Assembly (NCBI GenBank): GCA_016648135.1
Contig: JADDOH010008076.1
Location: forward strand, 58,795-122,794
DNA length: 64,000 nt
Reading direction: 5' to 3'
From: Agrypnia vestita
Taxonomy: Eukaryota > Arthropoda > Insecta > Trichoptera > Phryganeidae
In this document: piece by piece, positions 22,171-31,400 of the stretch
Position numbering within the stretch: the first letter of the stretch is position 1
Layout: each line of letters begins with the position of its first letter
Translations under genes and position numbers: made by a program
The notes under the pieces: generated by a model
Databases searched by the model: none
The model's input: only the letters and a program-made list of their open reading frames with translations
Told to the model about the DNA's origin: nothing

Positions 22171-22504
22171 GTCTCCAGGAACTGCCTTATCATCGATTTC
22201 CCATTTGTTCACGAGGCCTCAAAAGCGAATCGATTCGGTTTCAACAAAACAAATCGAATAACAGAGACATGCAAATTGCTATCATTTTTAGATATGTACA
22301 TACATTACTGAATGCCATCAAGATAAGGCGCGGTAGTTTCGAATACACGGGTTCAATGCGGAGTGATGGTGGATTAACAAACGTGTCGGTTTTCTGTTTA
22401 GTGTTGGCGATGTATGATAGCTACGCGCAAATACAATGTTGTGAGAGAAGGGCAATAATGGTGGCTAGGCACAGATGCTGGAAATTATTAAATTATTATA
22501 CTAT

Positions 22505-23060
22505 AATATTCCAGGGCTTACAACCTGCATAACCTAGCTTAAGTGATCACTCTACACAATTCAACGTTCACTGATTCCATCGTAAGAACATTCGCACATT
22601 ATCAAATTTTGAATGTTCTATAGGTATATACATGTTCAAATCTGAGAATCTTTCGTCTATTCGATTGGACTATACTAGAGACACCTGTAGTCTTTTCTCA
22701 TGAACTTAGTATACATAGATGATCACAGCTGGTAATGATGTTTATGAGAAAAAATTCTAATGTATATGTCAAATAATTCGAAAGAATATAATAAACAAGA
22801 ATATTACATATAAAAATAAAAAGAATATTGCTTAGTATTCCTTTTATAATTATAAAATATAGAGGTATCATTATCAGCTACAAAATCTATGTATACTTTC
22901 TCATGAGAACGACCGTAGATGTGTCTATGTAATTGTGATCGTGTAAAGTGATCACTTAAGCCTGGTACTCGTACAGGTCATAAGCCCTGGGCCACTGTAT
23001 AAAGACTTCCATCCGCGTTTCTAATATATAGCCACGTCTCTGTGAGACTTATTTTATTTA
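22505..23060. mobile_element. Fold-back element family E, most complete copy
   Basis: The left arm contains GGGCTTACAACCTGC, CTTAAGTGATCACTCTACAC and further in CTTAGTATACATAGATGATC. The right arm has the inverted partners ATCTATGTATACTTTCTCATG and GTGTAAAGTGATCACTTAAG, then ACAGGTCATAAGCCCTGGG. The outer right part reads AAGACTTCCATCCGCGTTTC and CGTCTCTGTGAGACTT. The palindromic GTGATCAC core is constant across copies. No ORF; superfamily unknown. Confidence 0.6.
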
Positions 23061-23786
23061 TTTTAATTAGTTACTGATATATTATAGGTAGATTTCTTCC
23101 TAAATTAAAAAGAAAATGGCTTCTAAAAATTTGATCCCACGAAAACCTGGCACGCCGATATATAATTAATGGTTACATTTTTTTTTCATAAGGCTCAATA
23201 AAGAGATGTTTTTTGTTATACATATTCTTTAATGTAATGATAAGGAAAAAAACATTTATGGTGCGTTTTACAGATTGGATTCATTCCATAAAATGTTTGA
23301 ACGTACGAAAAACTTTAGTTATTTCTATGAATTTGATAGAGCATAAAGTAAAAAGTATTTAAATAGGCTTAAAAACTATTCAACCGCCATAGATATTTTA
23401 TACAAAATTACTATCGTGTAGTAACAGTAGAATTAAAAAGTTGCATATTGCGTCCATACCACATGGATGTTTTAAACCAATTTAAGAGTCAATTTAACGG
23501 TGATGATCGTGATGAATTTTAAAAAAACTCTATCAGAGTACTGCTAAGAGCTTGGAAGTTTTCAGCACACAAATATATCGTATTGACCTGTGCAAATCCG
23601 TAAATAACTCATTTTGTGGGTTGAATGCTTTCTGCATAAACACGTCAAATTACGTATAAGTCGAAAAAAATTTGATATCCATGTCCTAATATCAATAATT
23701 ATAGAAAAAAGCGACATTAAGCCTGCCTTTTTTTCAATATTTAAACTGCTAGTTAAACGTTGGAATATCTCAGTAGTATTTATCAA

Positions 23787-23965
23787 ACTATCTTACCCGC
23801 GCGGCTTCGCACGCGTAGATTTTTAGTAACTTTTAGTCATATTTGATCAATTTGTGTATTAACCTTAAAATATTTATATGTCTCCATGGACTTTTTTTAG
23901 AGTTCTACAACTTCTCCATAGAAAGTATTTAAATATCTCTTACCGTTAAGGCAGCGTTCGTAAAA
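23787..23965 (-). repeat. Dispersed repeat, family D, end fragment
   Basis: Inverted relative to 4665-5062: TACCCGCGCGGCTTCGCACG CG at its start, then TTTAGTAACTTTTAGTCATA and TTTAAATATCTCTTACCGTT. Nothing else is recognised between 23061 and 23786, or between 23966 and 24311 apart from an unassigned GC-richer patch at 24010-24140. Confidence 0.5.
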
Positions 23966-24311
23966 AACGCGTCGCTCGACCAATTTTGTAAAATTGGTCC
24001 TGGATGACTCAATATTCCAAAATGCCTGGATGAAATCGATACTCAGAACCGAAGGAGATACAGCCTGAAAACCGAAGAAGGGCCGACCCCAACAGCCTAC
24101 CTAGGCAATGAGTTGGGACAATGCAAGGAACGATTACACTTGTATATATACAAATTCGGGGGGTTGTGATTTAATTTTTAATTATGTCAGCGTTGCAATA
24201 ATTTTTCATTCAATTCTACATTACAGAGGTAATGTATAAAGTGAAATATAATAAAATATTAACGAGATAATTTTATATTTACAAATATTGAAGTATAAAT
24301 GTCTTTTTTAG

Positions 24312-24457
24312 GTAATGAATCTTTTGCCTGACCGTGACGCAACATTACCCGTATGTGAAAGCAGTGATGACGACGCAACATCCACCAAGCGCCCCCACAT
24401 TGACCACATACCCTTAGTGACCTGTGTAGTACATGAACAGGGGGGTAGATTAACACG
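24312..24457 (+). CDS. Candidate internal or first exon, product unknown
   Basis: An acceptor-like TGTCTTTTTTAG precedes and a donor-like ACG/GTAAAG follows. The open frame (ATG at 24315) includes NLLPDRDATLPVCESSDDD and VVHEQGGRLTR, and if unspliced stops at 24461. It is GC-richer than its surroundings and uses mixed codons typical of coding DNA. I do not recognise the family. Only 48 codons, so chance is a real alternative. Confidence 0.3.
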
Positions 24458-24905
24458 GTAAAGCCATTATTGGAAAGATGGCAACCATTTTTCTCACAAC
24501 GACCGACACCGCAGGGACGATATTGAGTATAATTTCAGCGATAAATATTGCCAATCGCCCATTGAAAAATATCATCTAAACTTTTTTGTGATCTGAATTA
24601 AACATATGTACTGTGATCAGCACGGTGCCAAGTGTGAACACGTGCGAGTGAGCCATGACAATGGGAAAATTTTAACAAACAATTCCCGACTCACAAAGTG
24701 TCATGATTTATTTGCCTATGAAATATTAAAATTAAAAAATTGAACCTTCAGATTGGTGAAATTTAAATAAACAATATAATATAATTTTAAAGGGAAAAAT
24801 TCTTTTTTTTTGTTGAGCACTTGCTGTGTAACAATTTCGTTTGGACATTTTTTTGGAGAGTTTAAACTTATGTACAATTTGTTACTTATTTATGATTACT
24901 ACGCT

Positions 24906-25047
24906 ACCGGTTTCGACATGTCCGTGTCATTAACTAGCGTTATTTAAACTAAACTAAAATGCGTAAGTACTGTCCTAATACAGTTCTTGCACATTTTAGT
25001 TTAGTTTAAATAACGCTCGTTAATAACACGGACGTGTCGAAAGCGGT
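24906..25047. mobile_element. Inverted-repeat element with degenerate hammerhead-like arms
   Basis: Arms of 56 bases (24906-24961 and 24992-25047) differ at about five positions. Each contains, reading outward, a GACAC/GTGTC stem with GGAC loop followed by GAAA (GGACATGTCGAAACCGG in the left arm). The 5' CTGANGA core is lost (GTTAATGA and GTTAATAA). Layout matches the head-to-head pair at 34.6 kb. 25048-26060 shows nothing I recognise. Confidence 0.5.
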
Positions 25048-26059
25048 ATTATTAAGCGGTCAGATTAAAGTAAATAAAAATTGCATTTGATAATTTTAGA
25101 CATGTACAGATAAATGTAAAATTTACGATATCAAGATACAGTCGATGTGTGCAGTACAAATATATAGACACGAACTAGCGTAAAATTCTTATGGAGTCAA
25201 TATTTTCCAATTGTTTAAAAAAAATACTATGAGCTTGTAAATTTTCAAGCAGGTAAATCCAAGTATTCTTTAAAAGAATTATTTCTTATAAAATAATTGT
25301 GCTTTTTACAAGAAAACATTTTTGCTTACGAGACTCGGTTTGGAACAAAATTTGTAAAAAAACGTATATATTTTGCAATGTACGTACGTTAGAAGGAATG
25401 AGGTTCTAGAACCAATTACGTTCTACCTGGAATGAAATGTACATGTCTGTATTTTTATGTATTTACATTGTATAAATGTTGCCATTTCATTTAAATTATA
25501 AATACCCGTTTAAACATGATTTTGCGTGTTAGAAAATATAAACTTTTTTATTTAATACAAAATTGAATCTAATTTATTTTTCTGGAAAAAGTTTTCTTTA
25601 ATAAATGCTTCTCATTCTTCTTGTCTGTGATTGGCGCAAAAAATAAACTATTCAATGTTTCACAACACATTAATTATTTTTATAGTTCATGTTTAACCGC
25701 CATTACGGCCAGTGTGGTTTTGGCCATTTCGGGTGATTAAAGACATGTGATGAAAAAGTACAGACATTGTTCGGTACATGTACTCGTACACACGTCACGC
25801 TAGCTATTTGTGTGGGGAGAGCGTCGCATATTTGCAGCGGATGTATTTAAGCCTTTTACTGCTGAATAAATAGTATGTGCAAGTACTAAATGAAATAAAA
25901 TCCATATTTTTAAGTAAGTAGGGTTCAAATTAAGTAGTAGAGCTACGATACTTAACTAGCTATGAGGTATACATTGCTGGATGGTATACCTCTATAAATT
26001 ATCTTAATACACCATGTTGATATACATACCATCAGCAACACTACTATCAATTCCAATTC

Positions 26060-26345
26060 ATTAGCGTCTTAGAGTGTCTTTTGGCCCCTCAAACTTCTGG
26101 AAATGTGGCCACTATTACTATTATTACTATTAGTGTCAAGCAGATAGTAAATGGACGAATGGCAAGTTTCCAGCGCCATAAAACTAGACCCCACTAGGTA
26201 AGGGAAGGGAACCCCAATTGAAAAATTCTCCAGAGAAGGCAAGGGGAAACCATTTTGGATATATGTATTTCCTAGGACATCACTACGAAGTGGATTCTCT
26301 CAAGTGATAGTCAACGTTACTGGACCTGACACGACACTGGGAGAA
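26060..26345 (+). repeat. LINE 3' untranslated end (probable)
   Basis: The text AGGCAAGGGGAAACCATTTTG, CCTAGGACATCACTACG and GGACCTGACACGACACTGGG, ending in GAGAAGAAG, resembles the 3' end of insect non-LTR elements with an AAG tail. No translatable motif is left. Confidence 0.35.
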
Positions 26346-26539
26346 GAAGTTAGTATTTATTCCAGTATGTGAGGAGGTTAGTGCAATCCCACACATTCCA
26401 TATACAGTGCTCGTCGTTGTTGCTGGGCTTCGTTAGTCTAGAATCCCATCACCTTAAATTTTTCTCCATCAGCAGTACAATCTGTGTGAGAACAGGACAT
26501 CCAGGTTAAAGTAGGTATATCCCTGACGACGGGCGGCAA

Positions 26540-27270
26540 CGCACGTTCTGCTTTGTGTTGTTGTTCTTGCAATCACTGTACTGTCCACCCTAGAAAAGAT
26601 ATTTCGCCTCTCAGTCTGGTCCCAATTACTGGGGATGTTGCACAACGTAAAGAACTCCGGTAAGCAATCCTTGAAATGCCTATTTTGTCTGCCAGCCCTA
26701 CATTTATCGAGGACTTCACCACGTAAAGTACACGCTTAGGCAGTCTATGCTCTCCCACACGTATCACATATCCGGTCAGATGTTACGTAGTCTGGTCTTA
26801 GTTATAAGGTTCTCAATAGGTTTGCATTCTGAACGCTGTACAGCTGTTATATTTCTGATATGATCGCTCCAGTGAATATGAAATATCCGTCTGAGGAGGC
26901 GCTGTTGGAACAGATCCACACTGTGAATGTATCTTCTTTATGGTAGGTACCCATATTTCCGGAGTATAGACGGATATAGACGAAACTACAGCCTTTCTTT
27001 AGGTATTTTTGTGCGCTGTGATAGGTTGCGGTTCAGGAAGACTCCTTCATTGAGCTTTGATATGACTGCAGATGCGTTTCTCTAACGACAGTTGATTGTC
27101 GAAGGATGTTAGGGGCTAGAATGCTCCCGAGGTATGTGAATTTTGATACGTTTTCCAGATGCGTACTATTTATATTAACATTTGGTTCTTGAATTTCGTT
27201 TCCGCTGGTTAAATATGCCACTACCTGGGCCTTCTTCACTTTTACTTCTATGCCAAAAGATCTGTTCTAA
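26540..27270 (-). pseudogene. RTE/Jockey-like reverse transcriptase C-terminal half, decayed
   Basis: Minus-strand pieces in order: KKAQVVAYL, THLENVSKFTYLGSILAP (the F-x-Y-L-G-S block), TIKKIHSQCGSV, IRVGEHRLPKRVLYVVKSS (the G-H-x-x-R-M-x-x-x-R-L-P-K block) and LRGEISFLGWTVQ. The order matches non-LTR reverse transcriptases downstream of the polymerase core. Several frameshifts and stops separate the pieces. Confidence 0.65.
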
Positions 27271-27343
27271 ATCGAAAGGATATAAAGGAGGATTCCCATC
27301 CAAAACGAATTTCTTTTCTCTTATCTCTTAATCCCTACATCAC

Positions 27344-27445
27344 GTTACTCCCAACTAGGGAATGCAATCCCGATCCCGCGAGATTTCGAGGCATTTTACG
27401 AGATCAATCGCGAACTGAAAAATCGGACGAGATTATCGGGATTAT
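27344..27445 (+). repeat. Possible hAT-type terminal sequence
   Basis: CTAGGGAATGCAATCCCGAT with a following GGATTATCGGATTGATC resembles hAT ends of the TAGGGxATGC type. No inverted partner or 8-bp duplication is found in the next kilobase, so only one end is suggested. Confidence 0.25.
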
Positions 27446-27761
27446 CGGATTGATCAACATTTTTTATGTTTTGTATGTTTACTTGTGTATGTCTATAGAG
27501 CTTTTAGTAAATGCTTAAAAATTATATTCATGTCACATTCAAATAATGAAAATAGCTTTGAATAATATGCTGTATTTTATCAAATTAACATAGTAATAAA
27601 AACTACTACTAACTCTACTACATTGATTGATTCTTGTAAATACGCCTACAAAAAACTTGAAAGCGATGATTTATAATGAATATATTATTAAATATGCTGA
27701 TATAAAAATGCAGGGCGTTGTCGTTAATTGTAACTTCATGTGTTACATTAAATCATAGTTA

Positions 27762-28015
27762 CAGTGGCTGGGACATATCCTGCGGATGCCGGCAGACAGA
27801 CTGCCAGAGCGGATATTCCAGGCAAGACCAGAAGGCAGAAGACCAAGGGGCCATCCTAGGAGGAGCTGGCGGAAATAGTCGGAGGGCTGCTGCAAAGCAA
27901 GGTTGCAACAAATTGGACTGACGTTGAGAGCGAAGCCCAAGACAGAAAGAATTTGGAACCTTCGTTGCGATGGAGGAGCCTCGACCCATTAGGATAAAGG
28001 TTAGAAGAAGAAGGA
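27762..28015 (+). pseudogene. LINE C-terminus and 3' end, sister of 17660-18330
   Basis: The frame from 27762 reads QWLGHILRMPADRLPERIFQ and RPEGRRPRGHPRRSWRK before a stop. Then follow TGACGTTGAGAGCGAAGCCC and the tail ATAAAGGTTAGAAGAAGAAG. It shows the uninterrupted join that reveals the 410-base insertion in the minus-strand copy at 17.8-18.3 kb. 28016-28500 has no recognised feature. Confidence 0.7.
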
Positions 28016-28503
28016 GCGATGTAACACTCGAAAAAATGTTTTAATTTTTATGCCTATGCACACAGCTGCTGCAGTCTAGGTCGACTTAGATTGCACACCA
28101 AGATCAGAGACACGCGATTCCATTATTGTATACATACATGTAAGACGTTATTCGAGTAATGGATTTATGGATTTTTACATAACTTTCCAGATCACTATTT
28201 TAACTTAATATGTATTCAAATAATAATTAATTTATAATTCATTTTTAATTTTTTCACAATATTTTTTATAATATATACATAACTATGAGGATATAATTTT
28301 TTATAATGTTTTAATAATGAGAAGATTATTCAAACAAACTTTTCATTATAAGCGTAGATATATTTTTAAAATAATATCGAGCCTTTTAAAGTCAAGCAAA
28401 AAGTCGTCAAAATAACTTCATTTTTTGAAACATGAATTAGGATGATGCTTGACATAACCAAAAACTAAAATAAACTTATTAACTTAAATATTATATACAG
28501 TAA

Positions 28504-28600
28504 TTATTCGAGGTCGTATTCACCATCCACGTCAATGACTGCCTCCCATTTCCTTGGAAGACTACAGATTCGTAGGACGATGTGCGAACAGTGTCCTATA
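28504..28600 (-). pseudogene. Mariner-type transposase C-terminal remnant (possible)
   Basis: The minus-strand frame ends with ICSLPRKWEAVIDVDGEYDL and a stop at 28504-28506. That fits the mariner C-terminus pattern L-P-x-R-W-x-x-x-I-D-x-x-G-x-Y. Upstream the frame is decayed and no catalytic motif or inverted end is visible. The match is short; call tentative. Confidence 0.35.
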
Positions 28601-28769
28601 AGTGCAACTACCGTTCTCTTCAAGTTGCAATTACCGTCTCCAGAAGGGTCTGGTCTTCAAAATTCGAAGATCGACCCTCTCCTGAGTGAAACTAATTTAG
28701 CGTATGTGATTTTTAATGGGCATTTTTATTTCCAAACATTATTAAAATATTAATTAAGGTAAATTATAA

Positions 28770-28850
28770 AATTCTCACAGTGACATAGCTATTTATATTA
28801 GAAACGCGTATGGAAGTCTTTATAGGGTGGCCCGGATACCTCTATATTTT
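28770..28850. repeat. Fold-back repeat family E, end fragment
   Basis: ATTCTCACAGTGACATAGC, then ACGCGTATGGAAGTCTTTAT and GGGTGGCCCGG match the outer part of family E. The inner part is absent. 28851-29527 holds nothing I can support. Confidence 0.5.
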
Positions 28851-29527
28851 TTAAGTGGAATATTAACTAAATACGTTTTTTTTAATTTACCAGGCAACAT
28901 GGACAGCTGTCAATATGTATTCGTTTTATGTTGCTGTTTGAGACGGACAGTGCTATGAGAAAATATTTATTTTATTTTTAATCATGTTGCAAAATTGCTT
29001 TAACGAGCAGTTACCAAATGAACAAAATCTTTTGTATATAAATTATAAAGATATGGAATTATTATACAATTTAAAATTTTAAGAAAATTTAATAAAAAAT
29101 TGTTGCATAACGTTTACATTCGAATAAAATACTCACAAACGTAAAAATTAAATTTAAAATCTGTATTTGTAATTCAAATGAGAATCTTTTCCAACTCTGC
29201 TCTATGTGAAAAATGATTGTATTTTTATTTAGCGTCCTAAATCCGTGATATATTTTCTTCTGAATATATTTTTCATTTGACTGTAATCTGTCGTCGCAAG
29301 GATGCTGGAGTGTGCCTACATATTTAAGCCCCTCTTTGATAAACGATCCCAATTGCCCCTTTATATAATCTTCCGCGATGAATATTTCCCTGTCAATTTG
29401 TCAAACATTAAAATGATTGACGAAGAACAGTTTGTGGTCATAGAAATAGAATTATCGGTCGTGCATTACATGCTAAGGTTACCAGATGCAAATATCAAAA
29501 TCATTCACATCTGACGTACATACTGTG

Positions 29528-29830
29528 TCAGCAGTCCATTTTGGTTTGGTCATGTGGAACGTACGAACGAGGAAAGGATGATTAAGAAAATATATGAGGC
29601 GAGTGTTGAAGGCAACAGGAATAGAGGGCGTCCGCGAAAGACCTGGCACGATCAGATACTACAAGTATGGCCCTGTTAAAAGCCGCAACAACCGTAGAAC
29701 TTGTATGAATGTGTATGAATGTGGCCGAAGCAAAAGTGGTGTGCCAGGATAGAAGAGTGTGGCGTTCAATTCTCTCTGCCTACCCCTGCGGGGAAACGGC
29801 GTGATGGTTAGTTAGTTAGTTAGTTAAAAC
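29528..29830 (+). pseudogene. LINE C-terminus and 3' end with TTAG tail
   Basis: It reads WFGHVERTNEERMIKKIYEA and NRNRGRPRKTWHDQI, then, in shifted frames, CQDRRVWRSILSAYP. This is the G-H-V ... R-G-R-P-R-K-T-W ... D-R-x-x-W-R block order of insect LINE ends. The 3' end GGGGAAACGGCGTGATGG is followed by four TTAG units. A decayed relative lies at 53812-53935. Confidence 0.7.
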
Positions 29831-30050
29831 GTGTTATTAGTTTTATTTTTGGTTGTACTTGAACCATCATTTAACATATGAGTAAAATCGAGTGTTCTTC
29901 AAGCAAAACATTTAAGAAATGCTTTTATACGCTTTATTTGCATATATTCGAATCATCACCCAAGCAGTATCTAAATATAAACAAGTTACTTTCAATTTTA
30001 AACTAATTTTCGAATGGCATGTTCTTCAGCTGCTTCTGCTGCTCTTCCTT

Positions 30051-30105
30051 GTGAGTGACGAGATTACGAATTTAATGTGAGTGACGTGATTATAAATTTT
30101 AATTT
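30051..30105. repeat. Two-copy tandem repeat, GTGAGTGACG type
   Basis: GTGAGTGACGAGATTACGAA and GTGAGTGACGTGATTATAAA are adjacent units about 25 bases apart, directly before the hairpin cluster. Confidence 0.5.
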
Positions 30106-30145
30106 TCAGTTAATATTTCATCAATAGCACACCAACAACCATCAT

Positions 30146-30358
30146 TGGCCGCGAAGCGGCCACGACAACAAAAATGGAAATTTGCCAGATACAATTGGCC
30201 GCGAAGCGGCTGACGTAGGCATAGGTAAACAATTGTGTTTGCTGCACAGCAAACACAATTGGCCGCGCAGCGGTCATCATTGGCCGCGAAACGGTAATAA
30301 TAGCCGCCCGCAGGGCCTAGCAGTAAGCAATCGGCGAAGCCGATTGCTTTCCTGCTAG
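30146..30358. other. Cluster of GC-rich hairpins with GAA loops
   Basis: Five stem-loops in about 210 bases: TGGCCGC-GAA-GCGGCCA (30146-30162), a near copy at 30197-30211, a 32-base palindrome CAATTGTGTTTGCTG with its complement (30230-30261), degraded GGCCGC copies at 30261 and 30282, and an 11-bp AAGCAATCGGC stem with GAA loop (30325-30349) enclosed by CTAGCAG/CTGCTAG. The GCGAAGC core is known as an unusually stable DNA mini-hairpin. The flanks are AT-rich. No mobile-element family is recognised. Confidence 0.7.
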
Positions 30359-30999
30359 TAAGAATTAATCATTTTGTATAAATATATGATATTAGCAACA
30401 ATGCGTCCATTGCTAAGTTAAATTAGACTTGTCTAATGTAGAAATTGATTATAGTTGATATGTACAATTGGAATTCCTAACCTGTAATTCACGTATCTAA
30501 AAATGTTAGAACTTTGGTATAATCAATTAATGATGTATGAATAGTTCGAAATAGGTATGCAATGCTCTGTATTACGCCTTTTGATTATAAATATGTATAT
30601 GAATGGTAGATTGCTACATTTCTTGATACTAGTTCCAACCGAGGGTGACGCCTGTTGGAATAGCTATCTTTATGTTAAACAGCGCCGTTCGAATATCGAT
30701 ATGTCCCATGTAAGCGAGATCCAGTTAGACGCGAGTTCCTTTTGCGGCAAATATTCCTGGAATAATAAGATTCCTGGACGATATTTTATGTCCCGGTATA
30801 AATTCGTTTCAGTTACAAAAATAAATATTATGCTTCATTTTTGTGTTAATATTTATTACATTATTTACTATTGTAACGTGACTTTTCATGTTAAGAGTTA
30901 GACACTACAAATACATTAAGTTTTTTTTTCACTACTGACGTCAATTTTGTCGGGGGAAGTCCACAGTTCAACTATGTAAAAATAATGCACAAAAATATT

Positions 31000-31400
31000 A
31001 TTACCTAAGATAAATTATAGAAGTCTCACAGCGACCACGCTATTATATGATAAAGTAGCTTATGAGTGTAGTAGTTATGACACTCGCCTAGAATTGATGG
31101 TGGTTTGAGCCCCATATCAGGACAGAAACAAGTAAGTTGTATTTTTATAGAACAAGCATTTATTTAGCTTAGTTTGAAAATAGTACAAATATTGAAGCGA
31201 CACGTATTCCGTGTTCGCTACTCTATTTTTTTTAAAAAAAAAGAGAAAAGTCTTAAATGGATGGCCCAGGACTTATGACTTGTACAGTATATATATGGCT
31301 TAAGTGATCACTTTGTACAATGGAACGTTCGTCAATTTCACCATAAGAACATCCATATTTTAAGACGTTTCTTACGATTTTACTAACAAAATGTTAGTTA
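31000..31400. mobile_element. Fold-back repeat family E interrupted by a SINE
   Basis: The outer part AAGATAAATTATAGAAGTCT and CACAGCGACCACGC stands left of the SINE; GGCCCAGGACTTATGACTTG, GGCTTAAGTGATCACTTTG and ACCATAAGAACATCC continue to its right. The SINE at 31053-31239 therefore inserted into an existing family E copy. 30360-30999 has only a low-support ORF. Confidence 0.55.
31053..31239 (+). repeat. tRNA-derived SINE, family 1 (diverged, nested)
   Basis: The head AAGTAGCTTATGAGTGTAG and the region GACACTCGCC are diverged, but the 3' half (AGCTTAGTTTGAAAATAGTA, GACACGTATTCCGTGTTCGC) is clear and an A run follows. Confidence 0.6.

Noticed and set aside
30146..30358. CRISPR array
   Set aside because: Hairpins are irregularly spaced, unequal and few; no constant repeat-spacer pattern, and the setting is eukaryotic.
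30557..30901. 114-codon open frame on the plus strand
   Set aside because: The middle (about 30630-30800) looks slightly coding-like, but I see no domain, splice site or repeat relationship; not strong enough to call.
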